Source of the DNA: JABFSM01 sp052389555
GTDB lineage: Bacteria; Gemmatimonadota; Gemmatimonadetes; Gemmatimonadales; GWC2-71-9
Direction of reading: 5' to 3'
NCBI GenBank assembly: GCA_052389555.1
Contig: JBQTHV010000109.1
Location: forward strand, 1 to 64,000
Length of the DNA: 64,000 nt
Part shown: positions 9,371 to 17,361 of the stretch, piece by piece
Layout of the letters: every line of letters starts with the position of its first letter
Position numbering within the stretch: the first letter of the stretch is position 1
Notes under the pieces: generated by a model
What the model was told of the DNA's origin: nothing
The model's database searches: none
What the model saw: the letters and a program-made list of their open reading frames with translations, nothing else
Made by a program: the position numbers and the translations under genes

Positions 9371-10584
9371 GGGTCGCCGGCTTCACGTCGACCGGCAGTA
9401 AGCGACCCGAACCGCTTTTCGGTGAGGGCCCCCTGCCCCCAGGAATCCCGACCCGGATGGCCAGGAGCGGCGGCTGCCGGCTTTGGGACGGGGAAAGCCG
9501 CGAGTATCTCGATATGATCATGGGACTCGGGGCGGTGGCCCTCGGCTACGGCCATCCCGCCGTGACGGCGGCCGTCATCGAAGCTACCCACAGAGGGGCG
9601 GTAGGCTCCCTGGCGCCGGCTCTGGAAGAGGAGCTCGCCGGTGACCTCGCCGGGCTCCTCCCGGTGATGGAGCAAGTCCGGTTCTTCAAGACCGGAGCGG
9701 AGGCCGTCGCGGCGGCGGTGCGGCTGGCCCGGGCGGCCACCGGACGGGAGCGCGTGTTAGGATGCGGCTATCACGGATGGCTGGACTGGTGCAGCCGGGA
9801 GCCCGGCGTTCCCGCGGCGGTTCAGGCGCTCTACCAGGAGCTGCCGTTCAACGATGTCGAGGGGAGCGTCGGCCTGATCCGGCAATCCAGGGGCGACCTG
9901 GCCGCGGTGGTCATCGAGCCGGTGATCGATGCGGTACCTAACCCGCAGTGGCTGGCAGCTATCCGCCGGGAGAGCCGGACCGCCGGGACCCCGCTCGTGT
10001 TCGACGAGATCAAGACCTGGCCTCGGACCGGGCTGGGCGGAGCGGCGGCGCGCTGGGGCGGCGAACCCGACCTGATCGTCCTCGGCAAGGCCCTCGCCAA
10101 CGGCTTTCCGCTCGCTGCCGTCGGGGGCCGGCGCGAGCTCATGCAGCAGGTCGAGCGGACCTGGATCTCCTCGACCCTCGCCACCGAGTTCGTCTCGCTG
10201 GCGGCCGGGCGCGCCGTGCTCCAGGTCGTGCGGGAGACCAACCTTCCTGGGTACCTCGCCGGTCGAGGAGAACGGCTCCACCGAGGGCTCGCGCACATCG
10301 CGCAACAGTTCCCCGAGTTCATCGCAGGAGTGAGGGGAATTCCCGAGATGTGCTATCTCCAGTTCCCCGACCCAACGGTCTCCGCTCACGTCGCGCGGGA
10401 ATGCGTCCGCCGGGGTGTCCTGTTCAAGCGCTCGGCGTACAACTTCGTCTCCCTCGCCCACCAGGACGCTGACGTCGATCTCTGTCTGGACACGGTCGAA
10501 GCAGTCCTCGATGCACTTCGGCGCAAGACCGGAGGTCGGGTTTCCCAGCCGACCGCCCGGCCGCCTGACCGCTTGAACGCCTGA
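9367..10584 (+). CDS. Class III aminotransferase, glutamate-1-semialdehyde aminomutase-like
   Basis: About 405 residues from ATG 9367, which overlaps the kinase stop (ATGA). PLP fold type I features: GLGAVALGYGHPAVTAA, FFKTGAEAVAAAVRLARAAT, the PLP-ring Asp in LVFDEIKTWPR, and the Schiff-base Lys in VLGKALANGFPLAAVGG. It resembles HemL, but its operon position with sugar genes suggests it acts on a keto sugar acid or an amino-sugar derivative. The last about 13 codons fall within an octamer array (10550-10595), so the C-terminus TARPPDRLNA is repeat-encoded. Confidence 0.82.
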   Translation: MRVAGFTSTGSKRPEPLFGEGPLPPGIPTRMARSGGCRLWDGESREYLDMIMGLGAVALGYGHPAVTAAVIEATHRGAVGSLAPALEEELAGDLAGLLPVMEQVRFFKTGAEAVAAAVRLARAATGRERVLGCGYHGWLDWCSREPGVPAAVQALYQELPFNDVEGSVGLIRQSRGDLAAVVIEPVIDAVPNPQWLAAIRRESRTAGTPLVFDEIKTWPRTGLGGAAARWGGEPDLIVLGKALANGFPLAAVGGRRELMQQVERTWISSTLATEFVSLAAGRAVLQVVRETNLPGYLAGRGERLHRGLAHIAQQFPEFIAGVRGIPEMCYLQFPDPTVSAHVARECVRRGVLFKRSAYNFVSLAHQDADVDLCLDTVEAVLDALRRKTGGRVSQPTARPPDRLNA

Positions 10585-10595
10585 CCACCTGACCT
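10550..10595. repeat. Octamer array, TGACCGCC type
   Basis: Five to six imperfect 8-bp units (CGGCCGCC, TGACCGCT, TGAACGCC, TGACCACC). They overlap the 3' end of the aminotransferase gene and stop just before the GTG of the amidohydrolase. The same unit family occurs near 30203 and 54446. No clear second arm. Confidence 0.75.
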
Positions 10596-10596
10596 C

Positions 10597-11403
10597 GTGC
10601 TGATCGACGTCCACGCCCACTTCCATCACGCCAAAGGCCCCCGGGCCGACTGGGCCGAGCGGAACGAGAGCAGACTGCGAGCCGGTGAACGCATCGGTAT
10701 CACCTGTCACGTGGCGTCCATTCTGGGCAGCTGGGGACGCACCTCCCCGACCTACCTCCCTTCCCCGACGGACGTGACCGTCGGCAACGACGCGCTGCTC
10801 GAGCTCGAGCAAGCTCACCCCGACAGGATCCGTGGCTACGCCTGCGTGAATCCCAACTTCACCGATCATGCGCTAGGGGAGATCACCCGGTGCGTCGAGC
10901 GAGGCATGATCGGCATCAAGCTCGCGGCGAGCCGCCGCGCCGACGATCCCCTGCTCGATCCGATTTGCGGAGCGGCACAGCAGGCGCGGGTGCCGGTTCT
11001 TCAGCACGTCTGGCAGCACCGCCGGCGGGATTGGCCGGGCCAGGAGGCCTCGGACGCCGTCGAGCTCGGCCGGCTCGCGAAGCGGCACCCGCAAGTCGCC
11101 TTCATCTTGGCGCACCTCGGCGGCGGCGGAGACTGGTTGCACTCGCTCCAGGGGGTCCGACCGACCGAAAACGTTTTTGTCGATCTCTCGGGGAGCGGCG
11201 TAGATGGTGGGATGCTGGAGGCGTGCCTTGAAGCGGTGGGTGTGAGCCGGCTCCTGTGGGGCTCGGACATCACGATGGATACCGGGTGGGCCAAGCTCAG
11301 GTATCTCGAGCGCATCCTCTCGACTGAGGATCTCGAACGAATTCGGTGGAAGAACGCGGCGGAGATTTTTCCGGCAGGATGCTTCAGTCAGACTAGAGCT
11401 TGA
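10597..11403 (+). CDS. Amidohydrolase family 2 (ACMSD-like TIM barrel)
   Basis: 268 residues from a GTG start. The N-terminal metal motif is IDVHAHFHH (HxH), later histidines are in VLQHVWQH and ILAHLGGGGDW, and the C-terminal Asp is in LLWGSDITMDTGW. This is the amidohydrolase-2/decarboxylase pattern. It follows the aminotransferase by 12 bp across an octamer array. Substrate unknown; a lactone, amide or carboxylate from the catabolic locus is likely. A second, more divergent relative follows. Confidence 0.85.
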   Translation: MLIDVHAHFHHAKGPRADWAERNESRLRAGERIGITCHVASILGSWGRTSPTYLPSPTDVTVGNDALLELEQAHPDRIRGYACVNPNFTDHALGEITRCVERGMIGIKLAASRRADDPLLDPICGAAQQARVPVLQHVWQHRRRDWPGQEASDAVELGRLAKRHPQVAFILAHLGGGGDWLHSLQGVRPTENVFVDLSGSGVDGGMLEACLEAVGVSRLLWGSDITMDTGWAKLRYLERILSTEDLERIRWKNAAEIFPAGCFSQTRA

Positions 11404-11497
11404 GCAGCGCGACGACCGTCCCCATGGTGCCCAGCGACCTACCCTTCGCTCGGCGGGGACCTAACGGCAATAACGCGAGGCCGGAAACGAAAACCGT

Positions 11498-12271
11498 ATG
11501 CGCATCGACGTGAACGCGTTTGTTGGCCACTATCCGTTCCGGCGAGTCCCGGGCGGGTCGCCCCAGCTCCTGCTCGAGGCCATGGACCGCACCGGGATCG
11601 ACCAGGCCTGGATCTCGAACCTCGCCGCCGGGTTCTGGACGGACCCAACCGAGGGGAACGGGGTCCTCTACGAATGGGCCGCCCGCGAGCCGAGGTTCCG
11701 CCCGGTGCCAGCGGTGCATCCCGAGTTGCCGGGATGGGGGCGCGGGTTAGGCGAGGCGCTGAATCGCCAGGCCCCTTGTGTTCGCGCCGATCCTACCCGG
11801 TATGGCATCGCCTCCACCGGTCCCGAAATGCAGGCCCTCGGCGCCGCATGCGGAGCGGCCGAGATCCCGCTCATGCTGGCGGTGCGATTGGAAGACCAGC
11901 GGCAGCGCCACCCCAACGATGGTACTCCCGAGCTCGAGGCAGCCGCAGTGCGGACCCTGGTTCGCTCCGATCCCCGACTGAAGCTGATCGTCACGCACGC
12001 CGGGCGCGACTTCATCGAGGAGGTTCACTTCGGTGCGACTCCCGCCGAAGCCAGCCGGATTCTCTGGGACATCTGCTGGATCTGGGGTCCTCCGGAGGAT
12101 CACCTGGGCCTGCTGGTGCAGACGATCGGGATCGAGCGCTTTACCTTCGGGACCGGCATGCCGCTCCGGATCCCGGAAAGCAGCGTGGCCAAGCTCGATC
12201 TGCTCGACCTGGACCCCGACGGGCGGCAAATGATCGAGGGGGGGAACCTAACCCGCTTCCTGGGACGATAA
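11498..12271 (+). CDS. Amidohydrolase-like protein (divergent)
   Basis: 257 residues. The N-terminus MRIDVNAFVGHYPFRR has N where the first metal-binding His normally stands (HxH replaced by NxF), while LIVTHAGRDFIEE keeps a later His. The final acidic residue is not obvious (FGTGMPLRIPESS). It is a sibling of the amidohydrolase just upstream, possibly non-catalytic or using a different metal site. The 94-bp gap before it has no other gene. Confidence 0.7.
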   Translation: MRIDVNAFVGHYPFRRVPGGSPQLLLEAMDRTGIDQAWISNLAAGFWTDPTEGNGVLYEWAAREPRFRPVPAVHPELPGWGRGLGEALNRQAPCVRADPTRYGIASTGPEMQALGAACGAAEIPLMLAVRLEDQRQRHPNDGTPELEAAAVRTLVRSDPRLKLIVTHAGRDFIEEVHFGATPAEASRILWDICWIWGPPEDHLGLLVQTIGIERFTFGTGMPLRIPESSVAKLDLLDLDPDGRQMIEGGNLTRFLGR

Positions 12272-12273
12272 GG

Positions 12274-12302
12274 GCGCCCTGTTCGCCCTGTTCGCCCCTT
12301 CA
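12274..12302. repeat. Short nonamer array, CGCCCTGTT
   Basis: About three units of CGCCCTGTT between two convergent genes; the last unit overlaps the stop of the DapA-like gene. No second arm. Confidence 0.6.
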
Positions 12303-13382
12303 CCGCAACCATTCGTCCAGCCGCTCCCGCACGAACTCATCGTCAGCCAGATGGGGATACGCCGCCGTAACCCGGTCGATCTCGGCCGCCTGGCCGGGCG
12401 AGAGGTCCTCGTTGGGGTCGAGACACCACCGTCCCCGCAGGAGCCCCTGTCGCCGGAGGATCTCGTGAATCCCCGGAATGCAACCCCGGAATTCGTTCGC
12501 GGCATCGAAGATCGCCCCGTTGGCATCGGTGATTTGCGCGGCGAGACCGAGCAGGCCGGCCGGCGCTCGACCACCCAGCCGGTTCCCGCGCACCAGATGG
12601 TGGGTCCGCGCGAGCAGCTCCACGGCCCTTCGGGTCCAGAAGGCCCAGTGGCCCAGCAGTCCTCCCACGATCCGGATCCGGGTGGCGCGGTGAACCCCGG
12701 GCGCGAGCGCCGGAAACACCGTCACCAGATCGACCAGGATACTGTCGTCGTTTCCGGTGTAAAGCGCGATCGCCCGGTGCCGGCCCGAGTCGGCCACTGC
12801 GCGCACCACGTTCCAAGTGGCGTACCGGTCGAACGGCGCGATCTTGATGGCGACCACCGATTCGAGCTCCCCGAACCGGCGCCAGAACTCGTAGGACAGC
12901 CGGCGGCCCCCAACGGCCGGCTGGAGATAGAATCCCATCAGGGGCAGTTCCTCACCGACTGCACGGGCATGCCGGATCAGCTCGGCGTCGGTCGCCCGCG
13001 CGAGGGCGCCCAGGCCGAGCAGCGCCACGTGATAGCCCAGCTCCCGGGCCAGCCGGGCCTCGGCCACGGCCTGGCGGGTTGGGCCGATGACCCCGGCTAC
13101 CCGGACCACCGGTTGGGTGACCTGCCGGCGGGCCTCCCATTCCGCGATCGTCTCCGCCGCCAGGGCCAGCACCGGGCGATACAAGCCGTGGCGCCGGTCG
13201 CGGATCGCGAACTCGGTCGTGTGCACCCCGACCGCCACCCCGCCGGCCCCGGCGTCGAGGTAGTAGCGGGTTAGGGCGCGCTGGCGCCGTTCATCCAGCT
13301 TCCGGGCCGCCGTGAGTGCCAGAGGGTGCGCCGGGATGACCACGCCCCGCCGCAACACCGCCCGCCACTTCTCACCTCTCAC
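12300..13382 (-). CDS. Dihydrodipicolinate synthase/N-acetylneuraminate lyase superfamily aldolase
   Basis: About 360 residues. GVVIPAHPLALTAARKLDE at the start resembles the family's 'G.i.P..TPf' opening, with TRYYLDAGAGGVAVGVHTTE next (the usual 'ylv..Gv.gi.v.GttGE' strand). The Lys in VVAIKIAPFDRYATW is the probable Schiff-base lysine. It likely cleaves or condenses a 2-keto-3-deoxy sugar acid with pyruvate. The GTG start at 13382 lies in a heptamer array, so residues 1-6 are repeat-encoded; GTG codons slightly downstream are alternatives. It follows the epimerase gene with a 28-bp gap. Confidence 0.75.
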   Translation of the reverse strand: MRGEKWRAVLRRGVVIPAHPLALTAARKLDERRQRALTRYYLDAGAGGVAVGVHTTEFAIRDRRHGLYRPVLALAAETIAEWEARRQVTQPVVRVAGVIGPTRQAVAEARLARELGYHVALLGLGALARATDAELIRHARAVGEELPLMGFYLQPAVGGRRLSYEFWRRFGELESVVAIKIAPFDRYATWNVVRAVADSGRHRAIALYTGNDDSILVDLVTVFPALAPGVHRATRIRIVGGLLGHWAFWTRRAVELLARTHHLVRGNRLGGRAPAGLLGLAAQITDANGAIFDAANEFRGCIPGIHEILRRQGLLRGRWCLDPNEDLSPGQAAEIDRVTAAYPHLADDEFVRERLDEWLR

Positions 13383-13412
13383 TTCTCACCTCTCACCTCT
13401 CACCTCTCACCT
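13367..13412. repeat. Heptamer array, CTCACCT type
   Basis: Six to seven units (ACTTCTC, ACCTCTC) fill the gap between the epimerase stop and the DapA-like start, and encode the first residues of the latter. A larger array of the same family lies beyond the other end of the epimerase gene. Confidence 0.85.
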
Positions 13413-14451
13413 AAAACCTCCCCTCCCGCTCCTCGAAGTGCGTCGGTTTCCCCAGCGACCTCCCTCCCCGCTCCACCCAGGCCGCCACCCGTTCGATCAT
13501 CTCCTCGATTCCGACCTCGGGACGTCCGAACAGCGCCTCCATCCGCGCGGCGTTGCTGAGGAGAGCGGTGGTGGCCTCGGTTCCCCGGAAGGATACGTTC
13601 ACTCCGAACCGGCGGCCGAACCCTTCCGCCAGCCCACGCACCGCGTGCGCCGGACGTCCGGTCACGTTGAGCACCGCCGGCGACACCGTGCAGCGCGAGA
13701 ATGCTCGCAGGGCAATTGCGTTGGCATCGCCCTGCCAGATCAGGTTCACTCGGCCCATGGCAAGGTCCACCGGGAGCTGCGCCTTCACCCGATCGGCGAT
13801 GTCTCGCAGCACCCCGTAGCGTGGCTCGATCGCGTAGTTGAGCCGCAGGACCGCCATCGGCGTGTCGTTTCGCCGGGAGAAATACTCGAGCACTCGCTCC
13901 CGGCCGAGGGCAGACTGGGCGTACTCTCCGATAGGGCCGGTCGCATCCGTCTCGCTGGGCCCTTCGCTCTCCGCGGGCCAGAGGGGATAGACGTTGCCGG
14001 TCGAGAAAGCGACGATCCGGCTCCTCGCAAATCGCTCGGCGACGATGCCCGGCAAATAGGTGTTGACGGCCCAGGTCCTGCCCTCCTCGCCGGTCGTGCC
14101 GAACTTCTGGCCTGCCATGAACACGACATTGGGCGCGTCCGGCAGCCGGGCCACCTGGGCGCGATCCAGCAAATCGCAGCGGATGGTCTCCACTCCGACA
14201 TTCTCCAATGAGGTGCGGATGGCCGCGTCGCTGAACCGCGCGACTGCAATAACCCGGCGCGTGACACCGGCGGCCTCCCAAGCGCGCTTTGCCATCCGCG
14301 CGAGGCTCGGCCCCATCTTGCCTCCCGCACCGAGGACGAGGAGATCCCCGTCGAGCTCGCGCATCGCGGGGACGACCGCGGCCGCCGGGCGCGAGAGCAA
14401 CTCCTCCAGCGCCGCTTCATCGGTGACCTCCGCCCACTCACCACTCACCAC
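13411..14451 (-). CDS. NAD-dependent epimerase/dehydratase
   Basis: 346 residues. The Rossmann motif LLVLGAGGKMGPSLARMAKR is a GxGGxxG-type NAD(P) site at about 36-55. NVVFMAGQKFGTTGEE and FSTGNVYPLW follow as in extended SDRs, but the catalytic Tyr region reads GEYAQSALGRE with Ser where YxxxK needs Lys. That suggests altered chemistry or a shifted motif. It may oxidise or epimerise a sugar intermediate before the aldolase. The start codon GTG 14451 lies within a heptamer array (MVSGEW). Confidence 0.78.
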   Translation of the reverse strand: MVSGEWAEVTDEAALEELLSRPAAAVVPAMRELDGDLLVLGAGGKMGPSLARMAKRAWEAAGVTRRVIAVARFSDAAIRTSLENVGVETIRCDLLDRAQVARLPDAPNVVFMAGQKFGTTGEEGRTWAVNTYLPGIVAERFARSRIVAFSTGNVYPLWPAESEGPSETDATGPIGEYAQSALGRERVLEYFSRRNDTPMAVLRLNYAIEPRYGVLRDIADRVKAQLPVDLAMGRVNLIWQGDANAIALRAFSRCTVSPAVLNVTGRPAHAVRGLAEGFGRRFGVNVSFRGTEATTALLSNAARMEALFGRPEVGIEEMIERVAAWVERGGRSLGKPTHFEEREGRF

Positions 14452-14540
14452 TCACCACTCACCTCTCACCTCTCTCTTACCTCTCACCTCTTACCTCTTA
14501 CCTTTCACTTTTCACTTTTCACTTTTCACTTTTCACTTCC
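14434..14540. repeat. Long heptamer array with drifting unit
   Basis: About fifteen units that change from CACTCAC through CTCTCAC and TTACCTC to TCACTTT. It covers nearly the whole divergent interval between the epimerase and the heparinase genes and encodes the epimerase start. Any promoters for both genes must lie within or overlap it. Confidence 0.9.
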
Positions 14541-14551
14541 GTGAAGATACT

Positions 14552-17281
14552 GTGCTAAGCCAGCCGCAGCTCGACACGCTTTCGGAATCCATCGCCACCG
14601 AGCCGGCCCTGGCAGATCTGCTCCGGACGATCGAGCGGCGTGCGGCTCGGGTGCGGGACACGATGCCGGTGATTCCGCGGGTTAAGGCCCTGCTCTCGCG
14701 CGATGGGGGGGTCTGCCCGAATGACGGAACCGCCTTGGGCTTCGATCCCTGGAGCCCCGACCGGCACCGGTGTCCCCGCTGCGGCGCTCAATACTCCGGT
14801 GATCGGCACCACCGCCACTGGGCCCGCACCCAGCATCTCTGGCTCGCCGAGCGCGCCGTGGATCTCGCTCTGGTCGCCGGGTTGCGGAACGACGCGCGCG
14901 CCCGCGATCGCGCCCTCGAGATCCTGGCGGCGTACCAGTCGTTGTACTTCGAGACTCCCAACCGCGACAACGTGCTGGGTCCCTCCCATCTCTTCTTCTC
15001 GACCTATCTCGAATCGCTGTGGGTGACCTCCTATCTCGCCGCCGCGCACATCCTTCGCGCCGCCGAGGCCCTGCCCGCGGAGCACGCGGAAGGGGTGGGG
15101 AGGGTCGCAGAGGAAGCAGCGAACCTGATCGGCGAGTTCAACGAAGGACTCTCCAATCGCCAGGCGTGGCATGCGGCGGCACTCACCGCCATTGCGGTCT
15201 GGTTCGACGATGCCGAGCTGCTGGCCACGGCGATCGAAGACCGCACCGGCTTGCTGGGTCTCCTGGCCGATGGGTTCGCCGGCGACGGCCTCTGGTGGGA
15301 AGGCGAGAACTACCATCTCTTCGCGCTGCGGGGCATCATGCTGGGGTTGCACTGGGCCGGGAGCGGCGAGCTTCCCGACTTGCTCGAAGACCCTGACGTG
15401 CGGGAGCATTTTCGCACCGCGCTCCTCGCCCCCGCCCACTCGGCGCTCCCCGATTTCACCTATCCCGCGCGGGGCGACTCCCGCTACGGCGTCTCGCTGG
15501 CGCACCCGGCCTTTCTGGAGCTCTGGGAAGTCGGACGCGCCTGGCTCGACCGCGACCGCGAGCTCGGCCCGTGGCTCGCGGCCCTCTATGCCGTTCCTAA
15601 CCCGCCGCTGGGCGACGTCTACGATGCCTGGCTGCACGATGCCGGTCTCCCGGACCCGCCGGCGCACCGGCGCGCCGGGCTCTCCTCGTGGGCGCTCACG
15701 GCCATCCGGCCGGAGGATCCCAAGGCCTCGCCCTGGACCCCCACCAGCACGATCTTCAAGGATCAGGGTCTCGCAATCGTGAGAGACCAGGACCGCTACG
15801 TCAGCCTGGAATGCGGGCCGGCGACCCGCGGACACGGCCATCCGGACCGGTTGCATCTCACGGTGCACGCCGGCGGCATCCATTGGCTCCCCGATCCGGG
15901 AACCGGTTCCTACGTGCACCGATCGCTCGCGTGGTATCGCTCTCCCCTCGCCCATAACGCGCCCATCCTCGACGGGCTCAATGCCGGGGGAGCCGACGCC
16001 TGGTGCGCCGGGTTCGATGCTTCCACAACCGCCCGGGGCGCGGCCCCGTGGGCCTGGGTCCGGGGAAAAGCCGGCGGGTTGACCCGCACCGTTGTGTTCG
16101 GGCCGGATCACCTGCTCGATCTGGTCGAGCTCGAGAGCGAGGAGCCGCACGAGCTGGTCCTCCCCTGCCACGTTCAGGGCAACCTGGTCCTGGAAACCGA
16201 GGGCGAGTGGGAACCGGCGGAATTCTCCCATCCCTTCGTGTCCGCCGCCCGCCGCGACGTGCCGCGAGGGGCCGGCGCCCGGACCCTCCGGATTCGGGCC
16301 CGAGGAGACGGCTCCGCGCTCGGCATGGTCCTCCTGGCGCCGGGAGCGGAGCTGCTCCTGGTCGAGGGCCCCGGTCTGCCGACCGATCCTAACCCGGCCC
16401 CTTTCGTCATCCTGCGAGATCACGGCAGCAGGCTGCGCTGGTTGACCGTGCTGGATTTCCTTCCCAACGATCCCGAGCGGGCGGTGACCAATCTTTCCGT
16501 CGAGGGAGACAGCGTCCACGTCGGCACCCGTGCCCGCGTGCTGCGGTACCGGATCTCGGAGCAGGGCGTGGACGGCGAGCGGGTTATGCTGCGCGGGACC
16601 CGGCCGCCCCCGCGGCGACCCACGCCGCTCTTTCAGCCCCAGCTCGAGCCGGAGGCGCAGGCCGTGGCGCCGCGGGTTGCCGCTCCCCCGGCGCTGGACG
16701 GCACCCTCCAGGGATTCGAGACCGGCGCGCCGCTCACCCTCGATGCCGAGCACCAGTACCGGCGGAGTGAAGCGCCCTATGATCCCGATCGATTCGCGGC
16801 CGAGGCCTGGGTCAACTGGGATGGCGATGCGGGGTACCTCGCCGTGCGGGTTAGGAAGCCCGAGTTGGTGATCCGCCCGCAGGACGCGCCGCCGCTCGAC
16901 CTCGATAATGAGCCCGAGGACATCAACGGCGATGGGTTGCAGCTCTACCTCCGGCACCAGGACCAGACCATGGCTGTTCTGGTGAGCCCGCAGCCGGACG
17001 GTTCCGTGACCGCAAGGGCGATCGGCGCCGCGGCGCCCACCGTATCGGGCCGCTGGTCCAGAGCGCCGGACGGTTACCTGATCACGCTCCGGCTTGCCCA
17101 TCCGCTGCTGGAGAAGGCCTGGTCCGGCGCCCGGCTCGGTTTTGATCTCCTGGTAAACGAAATGCGGCCGGATCGGATGCGCAGGGCTGGTCAGCTGGTG
17201 TGGAGTGGGGGGAACGGCTGGATCTATCTTCGGGGGGATCGCCAGGATCCTGCGTTGTTCGGAATCCTCGAACTGGGCTAG
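14552..17281 (+). CDS. Heparinase II/III-like polysaccharide lyase with C-terminal CBM9-like domain
   Basis: About 909 residues from GTG 14552 (the open frame extends further upstream through repeats). It begins with an alpha-helical toroid (ERAVDLALVAGLRND, GLWWEGENYHLFALRGIMLG) in which NY and H residues are typical of this fold. An N-terminal CxxCG pair (CPRCGAQYSGDRHHRH) may bind metal. The heparinase II/III beta-sandwich follows (GHGHPDRLHLTVHAGGIHWL; SLAWYRSPLAHNAP), and then a 200-residue module (WVNWDGDAGYLAVRVRKPEL; EDINGDGLQLYLR) resembling CBM9. No signal peptide is obvious, suggesting cytoplasmic action on imported uronate-containing oligomers. The exact glycan is unknown. Confidence 0.85.
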   Translation: MLSQPQLDTLSESIATEPALADLLRTIERRAARVRDTMPVIPRVKALLSRDGGVCPNDGTALGFDPWSPDRHRCPRCGAQYSGDRHHRHWARTQHLWLAERAVDLALVAGLRNDARARDRALEILAAYQSLYFETPNRDNVLGPSHLFFSTYLESLWVTSYLAAAHILRAAEALPAEHAEGVGRVAEEAANLIGEFNEGLSNRQAWHAAALTAIAVWFDDAELLATAIEDRTGLLGLLADGFAGDGLWWEGENYHLFALRGIMLGLHWAGSGELPDLLEDPDVREHFRTALLAPAHSALPDFTYPARGDSRYGVSLAHPAFLELWEVGRAWLDRDRELGPWLAALYAVPNPPLGDVYDAWLHDAGLPDPPAHRRAGLSSWALTAIRPEDPKASPWTPTSTIFKDQGLAIVRDQDRYVSLECGPATRGHGHPDRLHLTVHAGGIHWLPDPGTGSYVHRSLAWYRSPLAHNAPILDGLNAGGADAWCAGFDASTTARGAAPWAWVRGKAGGLTRTVVFGPDHLLDLVELESEEPHELVLPCHVQGNLVLETEGEWEPAEFSHPFVSAARRDVPRGAGARTLRIRARGDGSALGMVLLAPGAELLLVEGPGLPTDPNPAPFVILRDHGSRLRWLTVLDFLPNDPERAVTNLSVEGDSVHVGTRARVLRYRISEQGVDGERVMLRGTRPPPRRPTPLFQPQLEPEAQAVAPRVAAPPALDGTLQGFETGAPLTLDAEHQYRRSEAPYDPDRFAAEAWVNWDGDAGYLAVRVRKPELVIRPQDAPPLDLDNEPEDINGDGLQLYLRHQDQTMAVLVSPQPDGSVTARAIGAAAPTVSGRWSRAPDGYLITLRLAHPLLEKAWSGARLGFDLLVNEMRPDRMRRAGQLVWSGGNGWIYLRGDRQDPALFGILELG

Positions 17282-17298
17282 CCCGCGGGCTGTCTGCT

Positions 17299-17361
17299 GC
17301 TCGCTACTCGCTACTCGCTACTCGCTACTCGCTACTCGCTACTCGCTATTCGCTACTCGCT
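17299..17361. repeat. Heptamer array, CTACTCG x8
   Basis: Eight nearly perfect units between convergent genes. The phosphatase stop (17346) lies inside it, so its last codons are repeat-encoded. Single arm; may act as a bidirectional transcript end. Confidence 0.9.

Noticed and set aside
12351..13274. Long plus-strand frames over minus-strand genes (such as 12351-13274, 13312-14211, 36297-37781, 57368-58762)
   Set aside because: They are shadows of recognised genes, with no family motif and biased Pro/Arg/Gly composition typical of GC-rich antisense frames.
14434..14540. Tandem arrays read as a CRISPR
   Set aside because: Units are 7 bp with no constant repeat of 21-48 bp and no unique spacers; no cas genes nearby.
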